Positions 16,787 to 25,426 of a stretch of DNA of 64,000 nucleotides are shown one piece after another; the stretch's first letter is position 1; each line of letters begins with the position of its first letter. Under the pieces are notes generated by a model. It had not been told where the DNA came from and ran no database searches. It saw nothing but the letters and a program-made list of their open reading frames with translations. Position numbers and translations under genes: made by a program. The stretch is from OLB7 sp966250335 (GTDB taxonomy: Bacteria; Bacteroidota; Ignavibacteria; OLB7): assembly GCA_966250335.1 (NCBI GenBank), contig CBINGZ010000011.1:66495-130494 (forward strand), given 5' to 3'.

Positions 16787-18316
16787 ATGTCGAAAAAGCA
16801 GCTATGGATAGTCGGTTTTCTGATGGCCGCGTGCGTCGCCGTCGGAGTGTTCATCGCCAGTGATTTCAAGGCCGTTCCGTTCGGACTGGCGGCGCCGGAC
16901 GTCAAGCTGGGCGCGGATGCGCCGCCGGTATCGCCGACCAACGAGATCCGCGTGCTCAACGACGCCTTCGTTGCGGTCAGCAAGGCCGTGACCGATCAGG
17001 TCGTCGCCATCACCGTGACCTCCAAGGGACGCCCGGCGAGCTCGCAGGATGAGGAAGATCCGTTCGATCCGTTCGGGATGTTCCAGTTCAAGTCCCCGCA
17101 GCCGTCGCGCGGTTCGGGCTCCGGCGTGATCATCACGCAGGACGGCTATATCCTTACGAACAACCATGTCGTCGAATCCGCCGCCGAAGGGGGTGGCATA
17201 GAGGTCGATCTTCACGACGGACGTCATTTCGACGCCACCGTGATCGGTCGCGATCCGCTGACCGACCTGGCCGTCATCAGGATCGAGGCGACCGGCCTTT
17301 CCGCCGCGGCGCTCGGGAACAGCGACGAGGCCCAGGTGGGACAGATCGTGCTCGCCGTCGGCAACCCGCTCGGGCTGAACTCCACGGTCACGCAGGGAAT
17401 CGTCTCGGCGCTCGGCCGCGGTCAGCTCAACCTCAACACGAACGAGCAGGGATACGGCGTCGAGGACTTCATCCAGACCGATGCGGCGATCAACCCGGGG
17501 AACTCCGGCGGCGGCCTCTTCGATCTGCGCGGCGCCCTCATCGGCATCAACGCGGCGATCGCCTCCCGCACCGGCTACTATCAGGGCTACGGCTTCGCCA
17601 TCCCGATCAACCTGGCCCGCTCCGTGGCCCAGGATATCATCGAGGACGGCAAGATCAACCGCGGTTATATCGGCGTCCGCATCGAGGCCGTCAACCAGAG
17701 CCTGCGCAAGGCGCTCGGTCTCGGCAACCGTGACGGCGTCCTGATCCAGGAGACGATGCCGGGAAGCTCGGCCGCCGCTGCCGGTCTCAAGCAGGGGGAT
17801 GTGATCCTCCAGGTCGACGGCATCTCCGTCCGCACGCCGAACCACCTGCAGAACCTGGTCGCCCAGAAGCGCTCCGGACAGCAGGTGAAGCTGACGATCT
17901 ATCGCGACGGCCAGACGTTCGACCGGAACGTCTCGCTGAAGCCGAAGGAGGAGGAGGCCGAGGAGGAGATCAGCACCATCTCGCGCGATCGCTCGGAGCG
18001 GAGCGGGGAGGATGAGTCCTCGAGCGTCAGCATCCCGTCGGTCGGCATGGACGTGAAGACCCTGGATGCCCAGGGACGGAAGCGGAGCGGCGTCGACAAG
18101 GGAGCAGAAGTGACGGCGACCGAACTCTACGGCGAGGCCTCCAGCCAGGGGATCGCCCGGGGTGACGTCATCGTCGGCGCCAACCGGAAGCAGATCGCCA
18201 GCGCCGCCGATCTGAAGAGGATCATGGAGGATGCATCGCCGGGCGATGTCGTGCTCCTGCAGGTGAAGGGACGCAGCGGAGCCACGCGACTGGTGGCCGT
18301 CGAGGTCAAGCCCTGA
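16787..18316 (+). CDS. degQ: DegQ/HtrA-type serine protease, membrane-anchored
   Basis: The start at 16787 is fixed by AGGAGGA 8 nt upstream (16773-16779). The 509-aa product has an N-terminal hydrophobic anchor or signal (about 5-24), a trypsin-like domain with catalytic His127 (NNHVV), Asp160 (LTDLAV) and Ser240 (GNSGG), and two PDZ domains at about 290-380 and 415-505, the second after an acidic serine-rich linker. This is the S1C family: a periplasmic protease/chaperone that degrades misfolded envelope proteins. Length and architecture match DegP/DegQ. It is preceded by a 271-bp gap without a recognisable promoter and followed by a strong hairpin. Confidence 0.95.
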   Translation: MSKKQLWIVGFLMAACVAVGVFIASDFKAVPFGLAAPDVKLGADAPPVSPTNEIRVLNDAFVAVSKAVTDQVVAITVTSKGRPASSQDEEDPFDPFGMFQFKSPQPSRGSGSGVIITQDGYILTNNHVVESAAEGGGIEVDLHDGRHFDATVIGRDPLTDLAVIRIEATGLSAAALGNSDEAQVGQIVLAVGNPLGLNSTVTQGIVSALGRGQLNLNTNEQGYGVEDFIQTDAAINPGNSGGGLFDLRGALIGINAAIASRTGYYQGYGFAIPINLARSVAQDIIEDGKINRGYIGVRIEAVNQSLRKALGLGNRDGVLIQETMPGSSAAAAGLKQGDVILQVDGISVRTPNHLQNLVAQKRSGQQVKLTIYRDGQTFDRNVSLKPKEEEAEEEISTISRDRSERSGEDESSSVSIPSVGMDVKTLDAQGRKRSGVDKGAEVTATELYGEASSQGIARGDVIVGANRKQIASAADLKRIMEDASPGDVVLLQVKGRSGATRLVAVEVKP

Positions 18317-18343
18317 TCCGATCGCGATCTATCGTAATATCGG

Positions 18344-18375
18344 ACGGCCCCATCGGAGTGATCCGGTGGGGCCGT
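18344..18375. terminator. Bidirectional terminator between degQ and DUF1015
   Basis: A 13-bp stem with one G-U (ACGGCCCCATCGG/CCGGTGGGGCCGT) has a 6-nt loop. It lies between convergent genes, 27 bp after the degQ stop and 15 bp before the DUF1015 stop. Confidence 0.75.
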
Positions 18376-18390
18376 CGTCGTTGAATCCCT

Positions 18391-19686
18391 CTACTCCGCC
18401 TTCCCCAGCGGGTTGAAGAGAAGACCGCTGGCGAGCTTCGGATAGAAGTAGGTGCTCTTCTGCGGCATGACCGATCCGGTTCCGGCGACGTCGACCACCT
18501 GCTCCAGCCGCGTCGCGTTCATCAGGAAGACGACCTGCGTCCCCGGCTCATCGGCGGCCGCGAACGCCTCGGCGGCGCTCTTGACGTAGCGCAGGTTCGT
18601 CTGCGCGGCCTGCGCCTCCTTCGTGATCCCCAGAACCCGCTCCAGGATGAACTCATGCAGCAGCGTGACATCGAGCTCCTTCACCGGGCCGGGGAGCGAC
18701 GGGTCGACGAGGGAGTCGATCGCCGCGTCGTCGCGGAGCCGCAGCAGCAGGAACCGCCCGCCGGAGGCCGCCAGGAACGACGGCCTGTCGGCGGAGCTCT
18801 CCAGCGCCCTCAGCCCTTCCTCGCGATCGCCGAACTCCTCGACCTCGAACGCCTCCGCAATCCCCGCCGACATCTTCTCCAGGTCGAACTCCGCCAACGA
18901 ACCGACGACCCGATGCGTTGGAAGGATCAGCAGACCGCCGTCGCTCATCGGCGCCAGGAAGATCATGATCCAGTCGTGGCCCCCCTCGGTGGAACCTTCG
19001 GCCGCCTCGCGGCGGAGTCGCGCGTACTCCAGCGCCGTCTCGTATCTATGATGTCCGTCCACGATATATACCGGGACCTCGCGCAGATCGGCGGCGATCG
19101 CGGTCGCCGCCTCCGGGTCGGTAAGACGCCAGAGGGTGTGGGCGACGCCGTCGGCGTCGACGGCATCGACGATCGGGTCGGCGTCGGTTGCCCGGGCGAT
19201 CCGCTCGCGTGATTCCCCGCTCTCGTCGGCGTAGATGCCGAAGATCGCCTCCAGGTTGGCGTCGGTCGCGGTCATCAGCTTCAGGCGGTCGGCCTTCGGT
19301 CCGCTCAGGGTCCGCTCGTGGGGGAGGACCTTCCCCTCGGAGAAGGGGGAGAGGCGGACGCAGGTGATGAAGCCGAGCCGCTCGACGGCCTCGCCCGTGA
19401 CCGGGTGGGTGAACCGCTGGCGGTAGGGGTAGAGGGCCTCCTCCCGCTCGCGCGTGAGCAATCCCCCGGTGATCCACGATCGGTAGAGATCGGCCGCGTC
19501 GCGATATTTCGCGTCGTCGTTCCCGTCCGGCAGGATCAGGCGGATCACGTTGTGGGGATCGCGTGCGATCAGCGCCCTGCGCTTCTCGTCGCTGATGACG
19601 TCGTACGGCGGGGCGATCACCGCGCCGAGATCCGGAACGCGGTCCGGATCGTATCGGTAAGGTCGAAACGGTTTGATATCAGGCAT
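18391..19686 (-). CDS. DUF1015 family protein
   Basis: This 431-aa protein opens MPDIKPFRPYRYDP and has the DUF1015 hallmarks: IAPPYDVIS (about 25-33), HNVIRLILP (about 45-53) and YIVDGHHRYETA (about 215-226) with a conserved GHHRY core. The family is widespread in bacteria and archaea and cytosolic; no biochemical role is settled. It is a single gene between two terminator or promoter signals, with a TTTG-N19-TAATTTAG promoter-like pair upstream. Confidence 0.9.
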   Translation of the reverse strand: MPDIKPFRPYRYDPDRVPDLGAVIAPPYDVISDEKRRALIARDPHNVIRLILPDGNDDAKYRDAADLYRSWITGGLLTREREEALYPYRQRFTHPVTGEAVERLGFITCVRLSPFSEGKVLPHERTLSGPKADRLKLMTATDANLEAIFGIYADESGESRERIARATDADPIVDAVDADGVAHTLWRLTDPEAATAIAADLREVPVYIVDGHHRYETALEYARLRREAAEGSTEGGHDWIMIFLAPMSDGGLLILPTHRVVGSLAEFDLEKMSAGIAEAFEVEEFGDREEGLRALESSADRPSFLAASGGRFLLLRLRDDAAIDSLVDPSLPGPVKELDVTLLHEFILERVLGITKEAQAAQTNLRYVKSAAEAFAAADEPGTQVVFLMNATRLEQVVDVAGTGSVMPQKSTYFYPKLASGLLFNPLGKAE

Positions 19687-19717
19687 TGCTCTTCGAAAGG
19701 AACTATGTGGAATGTCG

Positions 19718-19748
19718 CTAAATTACTGCCTGAAGATCCTGAAGCAAA
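19718..19748 (-). promoter_or_regulatory. Bacteroidota-type promoter for the DUF1015 gene
   Basis: On the minus strand TTTG (19748-19745) is followed after 19 bp by TAATTTAG (19725-19718), one mismatch from the -7 consensus TAnnTTTG. The predicted transcript start is about 25 nt before the ATG. It overlaps the ribosome-binding region of the divergent 68-aa gene. Confidence 0.55.
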
Positions 19749-19762
19749 CGAAGGAGACCACA

Positions 19763-19969
19763 ATGGCACGACCGGTACAGACAAGACGAGGACAGCGGTT
19801 CCTGGGGGACGACGACAACATGATCGTTCACGACCTGGAGTATTCGATCGGCGCATGCGAGATCGACGAGGTCCTGGACGAAGGGCGTGGTGTGCGGTTC
19901 GAGCCCGACACGCTGGCGCAGGCGCGGCTTGAGAAGTACCAGCCCTGCCGTCGCTGCGTCGATCGCTAG
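19763..19969 (+). CDS. Conserved-looking 68-aa protein with C-terminal CxxC
   Basis: AAGGAG at 19751-19756 fixes the start at 19763, giving MARPVQTRRGQRFLGDDDNM... The product is small, acidic and soluble, with Cys32 and a PCRRC pair at 62-65 near the end, which suggests metal binding or a redox role. I recall similar short proteins in Bacteroidota-type genomes (opening M.RPVQT..G.RFLGD.DNMIVHDL), but no function is known to me. It has no signal peptide. It precedes the outer-membrane barrel gene by 84 bp, on the same strand. Confidence 0.7.
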   Translation: MARPVQTRRGQRFLGDDDNMIVHDLEYSIGACEIDEVLDEGRGVRFEPDTLAQARLEKYQPCRRCVDR

Positions 19970-20053
19970 CTAAACCCGGGGACCGGACGGCGCGTCGATC
20001 GGCCGTCGCGCAATGTGCACGATATGTCATCAGAACAACCAAGGAGAGATGTA

Positions 20054-20914
20054 ATGAAGTTCTGTGTTCCGATACTTCTGGCATGCTTAACGACGGCCGC
20101 GGCATGGGCCGATCCGCCGGAGGAGGATGTCCTTCGGCCGAACGTGCCGAGCAAGGGGGAATGGTTCGCCCAGTTCGATCTGGGGCTCAACTACACCATG
20201 ATGGACGGCAACCCCGTCTATCGCGGGCGTATTCTGGGGCTGGAGAATCTGACCAGCGATTTTCTGGAGTCGGCCGACGGGCTCGCGCCGCTGGTGAGCG
20301 CAACCGTGGGCTACAAGTTCACGCCGATGTTCGGGCTCGCCCTGCGGCTCGACTACGACGCCAAGGCGGCGGGGCGGAACGAGACGATGGTCGATACCTG
20401 CGAACTCTTCGATGTCGTCAACCAGACGGTCTTCCCGGCGCCGTTCACGGTGGAGAAGGATTATCAGGTCGATCTCGACTATCTCACCCTCTCACTCCTT
20501 CCTTCGATCCACTTCGACAAGTTCTATCTCTTCGCCGGCCCCTCGGTCGGGATTCCCCTCTCCTCGTCGATCGTCGAGACCGACAGGATGGATGACGAGT
20601 CCCCCTGTTCCTATTTCTTCACCACGGACGACTCCACCAAGATCGTCACCGGTGAGGCGATAGGTCTGGAGGAGAACCTTCGGGTCGCCGTCAAGATCGG
20701 CGCCGGCTATACGATCGACATTGCCGACGACATCAGCCTGGTCCCGCAGGTCGGCCTCGATCTGGGGCTGACCGACGCCTTCAAGGAGGATGGCCTGATC
20801 GCCCTCTCCAAGCCCGGTGTCGAGCAGCCGCTCCAGTCTCTTCTGTTTATCGTCAACCACGCAATCCGGACGACCTCGCTGCAGGCATCGCTCGGTCTGA
20901 GAATCAATCTATGA
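20054..20914 (+). CDS. Outer-membrane beta-barrel protein
   Basis: AAGGAGAG 6 nt upstream fixes ATG at 20054. The 286-aa product has a signal peptide (MKFCVPILLACLTTAAAWA) and a mature part of alternating amphipathic strands (FDLGLNYT, SATVGYKF, LALRLDYD, LYFAGPSVGI-like segments, IKIGAGYTIDIADD, VPQVGLDLGL) ending in LGLRINL. This is the pattern of an 8-12 stranded outer-membrane barrel. One or two Cys pairs are in the middle. No named family is evident. It is 11 bp upstream of the PD40-OmpA gene, very likely one operon. Confidence 0.75.
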   Translation: MKFCVPILLACLTTAAAWADPPEEDVLRPNVPSKGEWFAQFDLGLNYTMMDGNPVYRGRILGLENLTSDFLESADGLAPLVSATVGYKFTPMFGLALRLDYDAKAAGRNETMVDTCELFDVVNQTVFPAPFTVEKDYQVDLDYLTLSLLPSIHFDKFYLFAGPSVGIPLSSSIVETDRMDDESPCSYFFTTDDSTKIVTGEAIGLEENLRVAVKIGAGYTIDIADDISLVPQVGLDLGLTDAFKEDGLIALSKPGVEQPLQSLLFIVNHAIRTTSLQASLGLRINL

Positions 20915-20925
20915 GGGGAGAAACC

Positions 20926-22473
20926 ATGACGACCGTCACACGCATGTCGCTGTTTCTTGCCTTCGTCTGCGCGCTTCTGCTGCCGCCGGCGATCTCGGCC
21001 CAGACTACGCCGCCTGTCCCGAACAGGCCGGAGGTACAGGTATCGTTCCTTCCGATCAACTCGTCGAACGATGATTTCGCCCCGGCGGTCATCCGCGGCG
21101 GCGAGTATATGATCTTCACCTCCACCCGCTCCGGACCGTTCGGCGGCTCCGGCGATCAGCGGATCTGGATCGCCCAGCGGAGCACCGGCGGGTGGGCCGA
21201 GCCCGTATCGGCGAACGAGGCGTTGAGCCATGCCACACATTCCGGCTCCGCCACCCTCACGCCGGACGGCAATTACATGATCTTCGCCGCGTACGAGTGG
21301 GAATATCCCGACGGCGTGAGCGGGGTCGTCACCGAGAGGACCGACCTCTTCTCCGCCGAACGGATCGGCGGGGAGTGGGGGAACGTGAAGAACCTCGGCC
21401 CCTCCATCAACAGTTCGGCATGGGATACACAGCCGGCGCTGAGCCAGGACGGACGTCTTCTCTTCTTCGCCAGCGATCGTCCCGGCGGGCGCGGCGGCAG
21501 CGACATCTACGTCTCGCGACTGACCGCCTCCGGCTGGTCGGCCCCGGAAAACCTGGGGGACCCGATCAACACGCCGCTGGACGATGTGACCCCGACCTAC
21601 GCCCCCGACGGGAAGACTCTCTTCTTCGCCAGCAAGGGACATGGAGGAGCGGGTGGTTTCGATCTCTTCGCGGCGAAGGGGGGAAGCGATCTGGGGAAGG
21701 GATGGCGTACCGTGGAGAACATGGGAACGCCGATCAACTCCACCTTCGACGAATACTACTTCGTCTCGATCCCGAACTCGAAGAACGGTTACTTCTGCTC
21801 GGATCGCGAGGGATCGATCGACATCTTCACCGCGTTCCCCAACCCCTATCCGCCGGAAGCGCTCGTGACGGTGTCGGGAGTGGTGATCGACAGGAAGTCC
21901 CGCCAGCCGGTCGGCGCCAACATTACGGTGACCGATCTCAGCTCCGGCGAGGTGGTGGCATCATATCGTGCCGATGACAAGACCGGCGACTACTACGTGA
22001 TCCTCACGAAGGGACGCCGCTACTCGATCACGGCCGAGGCGCCGGACTACATCTTCTACTCCGACGACTACTCGGTCCCACCGGACGTTCAGGGGAAGGA
22101 TCTGAAGAAGGATATCGAGCTCTCACGCACGACGGGAGGGACCACGAGGCTTCTCGTCTTCTTCGACTTCGACAAGGCGGAGCTGAAGAACGAATCGCGT
22201 CCCGATCTTGATCGCGCGACGGAGTTCCTGAAGAGCAACCCGAACGTACGGATCGAGATCGCCGGCCACACCGATTCGGTCGGCGTCGACTCCTACAACC
22301 AGAAGCTCTCGCAGCAGCGCGCCGAGGCGGTGCAGCAGTACTTCGTCTCGAAAGGGGTGGAGGCCGGAAGGATGAAAGCGAAGGGATACGGCGAGGCGCA
22401 GCCGATCGCCGACAATTCCACCGACGAGGGACGCGCCCGGAACCGTCGCGTCGAAATGAGAGTGGAGCCGTAA
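20926..22473 (+). CDS. PD40 beta-propeller / carboxypeptidase-regulatory / OmpA fusion (PorE-like)
   Basis: The 515-aa product starts at 20926 with GAGGGGAG upstream. Order: signal peptide (1-25, ending AISA); WD40-like PD40 propeller (about 35-300) with repeats such as LTPDGNYMIFAA, LSQDGRLLFFASDRPGG and YAPDGKTLFFASKG; a carboxypeptidase-regulatory-like beta sandwich (about 305-385, VTVSGVVIDRKSRQPV); and a C-terminal OmpA peptidoglycan-binding domain (about 405-515) with GHTDSVG and RNRRVE. The same order without the N-terminal TPR is found in PorE of the type IX secretion system. It probably anchors an outer-membrane complex to the cell wall. Confidence 0.85.
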   Translation: MTTVTRMSLFLAFVCALLLPPAISAQTTPPVPNRPEVQVSFLPINSSNDDFAPAVIRGGEYMIFTSTRSGPFGGSGDQRIWIAQRSTGGWAEPVSANEALSHATHSGSATLTPDGNYMIFAAYEWEYPDGVSGVVTERTDLFSAERIGGEWGNVKNLGPSINSSAWDTQPALSQDGRLLFFASDRPGGRGGSDIYVSRLTASGWSAPENLGDPINTPLDDVTPTYAPDGKTLFFASKGHGGAGGFDLFAAKGGSDLGKGWRTVENMGTPINSTFDEYYFVSIPNSKNGYFCSDREGSIDIFTAFPNPYPPEALVTVSGVVIDRKSRQPVGANITVTDLSSGEVVASYRADDKTGDYYVILTKGRRYSITAEAPDYIFYSDDYSVPPDVQGKDLKKDIELSRTTGGTTRLLVFFDFDKAELKNESRPDLDRATEFLKSNPNVRIEIAGHTDSVGVDSYNQKLSQQRAEAVQQYFVSKGVEAGRMKAKGYGEAQPIADNSTDEGRARNRRVEMRVEP

Positions 22474-22487
22474 GGTTCCCTGAAACG

Positions 22488-22519
22488 ACAGCCCCCGCCG
22501 GAGATCCGGCGGGGGCTGT
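22488..22519. terminator. Strong bidirectional terminator
   Basis: A 14-bp perfect GC-rich stem (ACAGCCCCCGCCGG/CCGGCGGGGGCTGT) has a 4-nt loop AGAT. It sits between the PD40-OmpA gene and a convergent lipoprotein gene. Confidence 0.85.
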
Positions 22520-22550
22520 TCAGTTCCATGAAAGCGCTTGGATTTACATC

Positions 22551-22760
22551 TTAGTGCTTGGCCGTGTCGCCGGCCGTATCGGCGTGGGCCGTGTCGCCCG
22601 GTGCAGGCGTGGCCGGCGGCGTTGCAGGAGCCGGCTCCGGAGTCGTGACTGCCGGGGTCGCCGCGGTGTCGGCCGCAGGGGTTTCATCCGAGCTGCTGCT
22701 GCATGCTCCAACGAACAGGCCGCAGAGGAGCAGGGGCATGAGTAAAGCTTTGAGCTTCAT
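22551..22760 (-). CDS. Small Ala/Thr/Pro-rich lipoprotein, 69 aa
   Basis: The start at 22760 gives MKLKALLMPLLLCGLFVGAC with the lipobox cysteine at residue 20. The mature part is only about 50 residues and consists of serine, then alanine, threonine, proline and acidic residues, so it is disordered. It is probably a lipid-anchored envelope peptide. A longer reading from 22859 would add 33 residues before the signal peptide and is rejected. A TAATTTTG -7 box lies 79 bp upstream. Confidence 0.65.
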   Translation of the reverse strand: MKLKALLMPLLLCGLFVGACSSSSDETPAADTAATPAVTTPEPAPATPPATPAPGDTAHADTAGDTAKH

Positions 22761-22838
22761 GAGACTAGTGTGAAATGGAAATGGAAGAACCGGCGAGCGT
22801 CTCAGACCTGGGACGTGCCTCCTACGAACAAACGGGGG

Positions 22839-22846
22839 CAAAATTA
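22839..22846 (-). promoter_or_regulatory. Putative -7 box TAATTTTG for the small lipoprotein
   Basis: This is a perfect TAnnTTTG on the minus strand. It implies a leader of about 70 nt. The -33 element is weak. Confidence 0.45.
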
Positions 22847-22962
22847 CAAGATTCCTCATATCTATTCACATCGTTCGTGAAGTTTTTTAGAATGTCTTCC
22901 CGCGATGCTTTTCCTCCTGAAAGAGGCCGACGCCGGTTTGTATATCGTAAGGCGAAGTTCGT

Positions 22963-23781
22963 ATGAGCGGGATGAGGATCGTCGTTGTCGGCAACGGGAG
23001 GCTCGCCGGAGCGATCCGGCTCACGTATGGTGATGCGGTCGTTGCTGTAGTATCGGGTCGCGATGCTGTGAGCGGCTCAATCCAATCGCTGCCTGATTGC
23101 GATATACTCTGGATCGCCACCGCCGATCGCGCCATCCCCGATGTCGCCGCTGCCCTGGCGGTGCTCCGTCGGGAGTGGGATGGGGCTACCGTGCTTCATT
23201 CCTCCGGCGCCACACCCGCGGCCGTCCTCGATCCCTTCAGGGAGCGGGGGGCCGAGACGATCGCGCTTCATCCCAACACCTCGCTTACCGGCGACGATCC
23301 GATCCCCTCGGGGCTTGTCTGGGGGATCACCCCGGAGACGCCGGAGGCGCGACTGCGGGCCGAAGCCCTTCTTGCCCCCGTCGCCCCACGGCTCGTCCCC
23401 CTTCCCGACGAACGCCGTCCGCTCTATCATGCCGCCGCGTCGACCGCATCCAATTTCTCGCTGACCCTCTATGCCGTGGCGGTCGGTCTCTTCGAACGCG
23501 CCGGAATGGGGCGTGAGGAGGCCCGCGCCGCCGTGGAGCATTTCATGCGGACGAGCATCGACCGCGCGTCGCGAACCGACGCCGGAAGCGTCCTGACGGG
23601 ACCTATCGTACGCGGAGATACCGGAATCGTGGCGGCGCATCTGGCGGCGCTCGACGAAGGGGCGCCGGAACATCGCGAGCTTTATCTGGCCCTTGCCAGA
23701 GAGACCGTGAGAATGCTGGGGGAGAGGGGAAGCGGTGAGATGATCGATCTGCTCTTCCCCCCCGATCGATCGGGGGGGTGA
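22963..23781 (+). CDS. Rossmann-fold / DUF2520 domain protein
   Basis: This 272-aa protein has an N-terminal NAD(P)-binding Rossmann segment (MRIVVVGNGRLAGAI, about 4-18), the ILWIATADRAIPDV stretch, LHSSGATPA and ALHPNTSL. These mark the Rossmann-like/DUF2520 family, distantly related to F420-dependent NADP reductases and ketopantoate reductases. The helical C-terminal DUF2520 domain (about 140-265) contains AAASTASNFSLTLYA. It probably acts as a cytosolic oxidoreductase of unknown substrate. It is a single gene, convergent with the TPR gene. Confidence 0.85.
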   Translation: MSGMRIVVVGNGRLAGAIRLTYGDAVVAVVSGRDAVSGSIQSLPDCDILWIATADRAIPDVAAALAVLRREWDGATVLHSSGATPAAVLDPFRERGAETIALHPNTSLTGDDPIPSGLVWGITPETPEARLRAEALLAPVAPRLVPLPDERRPLYHAAASTASNFSLTLYAVAVGLFERAGMGREEARAAVEHFMRTSIDRASRTDAGSVLTGPIVRGDTGIVAAHLAALDEGAPEHRELYLALARETVRMLGERGSGEMIDLLFPPDRSGG

Positions 23782-23787
23782 CGGGGT

Positions 23788-24105
23788 TCAGCGCATCGTT
23801 TCGAGCTCGTCCAGCGCCTGGCCCAGCTCGCCGACGGTATGAAGATCGCCGGCCCTTCTGCCGACGTCGATCCCGGCGCGATATGCCTCTTCGGCCTCAT
23901 CGTATCGTTCCAGGGCCGCGTAGGCGCCGCCGAGCTGGTAGTAGGTCGCCAGATAGGCCGGGTCGCGACGGCGCAGTTCCGTCAGATACTCGATCGCGCG
24001 CTCGCGCTCTCCACGGCTGGAGAACTCAAGGGCGACCGCATAGCGCGAGAAGCTGTCGTCCGGGTCCTGCTCCAGGAACTGAAGCATCTGTTCGAGTCGA
24101 TCCAT
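23788..24105 (-). CDS. Tetratricopeptide repeat protein, 105 aa
   Basis: The ATG at 24105 gives MDRLEQMLQFLEQDPDDSFSRYAVALEF, followed by TPR units at about 17-50 (ALEFSSRGERERAIEYL) and 51-85 (YYQLGGAYAALERYDEAEEAY). It is a small all-helical protein-interaction module without a signal peptide. A longer frame up to 24231 would run into the RNase P RNA gene and is rejected. It lies 68 bp downstream of rnpB on the same strand. Confidence 0.8.
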   Translation of the reverse strand: MDRLEQMLQFLEQDPDDSFSRYAVALEFSSRGERERAIEYLTELRRRDPAYLATYYQLGGAYAALERYDEAEEAYRAGIDVGRRAGDLHTVGELGQALDELETMR

Positions 24106-24173
24106 GATCTCTGGTGCGGTCGGTCTGTTTCGGAGGGATGGGAATCGGGCTCCCCTCCGGGCGGAATCGTCAT

Positions 24174-24599
24174 CCGAAGCGTGCCTGTACGCCGAATTCT
24201 GTCTTCCCCGCAAAACGGGGGAGGCAGTCATTTATCTGGGACCGCGATCGCTCGCGGCCTCGAGCAGCCTACCCGGCGCCGTGATCCCGTTCCGAAGAAC
24301 GGGAAGGAGCGGGCCACTCCGTACCGACGCCCTATTTGGCCTTGCTCCGCGTGGGGTTTGCACTGCCGTCACGGTTGCCCGCGACGCGGTGAGCTCTTAC
24401 CTCGCCATTTCACCCTTACCACAGGTCCGGGTCTCCCCGTTCCGATGGCGGTATCTTTTCTGTTGCACTTTCCGTCGCCTCTCCCGCGCGGGGTTGCCGC
24501 GCGGGATTGGGCGCCCAGCCGTTAGCTGGCACGCTGCCCTGTGGAGTTCGGACGTTCCTCCCCCCGGAAATCGGGGAGCGACTGCCCGGCACGCTCCGG
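24174..24599 (-). ncRNA. rnpB: RNase P RNA, bacterial class A
   Basis: Read on the minus strand, the sequence contains the conserved blocks GGAGGAACGTCCGAACTCC, AGGGCAGCGTGCCAGCTAACG, GTGCAACAGAAA, GGTAAGGGTGAAA, GAGCAAGGCCAAATAGGG and, near the 3' end, ACAGAATTCGGCGTACAGG. The ends pair as P1: CCGGAGCGTGCC with GGCACGCTTCGG (12 bp, one G-U), and this was used to set the boundaries. It is the catalytic RNA that cleaves the 5' leader of pre-tRNAs. Exact transcript ends may differ by a few nucleotides. Confidence 0.96.
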
Positions 24600-24656
24600 A
24601 TGGATAACTCCGATATCGTCGCTGAACCGCCTTCCGTCGACCGCCTTCCCGCGGCT

Positions 24657-25382
24657 CTAGTGCGCGGCGACCGAGGCGGCGATATCCTCATGGATGAGGA
24701 TACGGCTGCAGTGCTGGCACGTGAAGAGGCGGTCGCCGCGGCGCATCTCCACCAGCGTCTGCGGCGTGATGGCGCGGAAGCATCCGGAGCAGGCTCCCTT
24801 GCGGACCTTGACGACCGCATCGGGATGCGCGCGGCGGATGTTGTCGTAGCGCTTCAGCAGCTCGTCGTCCACGATGGCGACCAGCTCGGTCTTGGCGGCG
24901 CGGAGCTCGTTGATTTCATCGGCGTTCGTCTCGCGCAGCGTGTGGAGCGTCCCGTGCTTCTCCTCCAGATCCTTCACAAGCTCCTCGCGCTGACGGTTGA
25001 GCATCTCGATCTCCTTCATGATCGTCGCCTCCTGGAGATCGAAGCCCGACATATGCCGTTCCACGCGCTGATGCTCGGCCTCGGCGGCCGCGATCTCGCT
25101 GGTGGTGGCGTCGTACTCCTTGTTGTTGCGGACGGTGCGGAGCCGTTCGTTCAGAGCCCGTATACGCTCCCGCATGCCCGCCAGCTCGTTGTACGAGTCG
25201 GTCCGTTCCCGGCGCAGGTCGTGAAGTCTGGTGTCCTCGCGCGTGATCGCCTCGGCGATCGATTCCGCCCGTTGTTGAAGCGCCTCGACTTCCGAGGGGA
25301 GCTCGCCGCCGCGGTCGTCGAGCTCATCGAGTTCGAGGTCGATCTGCTGCAGCTTATACAGTTTGCGTAGTTCTTCTTCCAC
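24657..25382 (-). CDS. Zinc-ribbon, coiled-coil protein (DUF164/CdsZ family)
   Basis: This 241-aa protein has a long N-terminal coiled coil (about 1-175, rich in Glu, Arg, Leu) followed by a C4 zinc ribbon: CSGC (about 199-202) and CQHC (about 222-225). This matches the DUF164 family; its chlamydial member CdsZ supports type III secretion, and other relatives are thought to bind nucleic acid or secretion parts. No secretion system of that type is seen here, so the role is open. It lies 44 bp downstream of the Nif3 gene, probably co-transcribed. Confidence 0.88.
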   Translation of the reverse strand: MEEELRKLYKLQQIDLELDELDDRGGELPSEVEALQQRAESIAEAITREDTRLHDLRRERTDSYNELAGMRERIRALNERLRTVRNNKEYDATTSEIAAAEAEHQRVERHMSGFDLQEATIMKEIEMLNRQREELVKDLEEKHGTLHTLRETNADEINELRAAKTELVAIVDDELLKRYDNIRRAHPDAVVKVRKGACSGCFRAITPQTLVEMRRGDRLFTCQHCSRILIHEDIAASVAAH

Positions 25383-25426
25383 AGTGCTCTGTCTCCGAAT
25401 TGGATCTCGGGCGTTTGTTGGACGTG

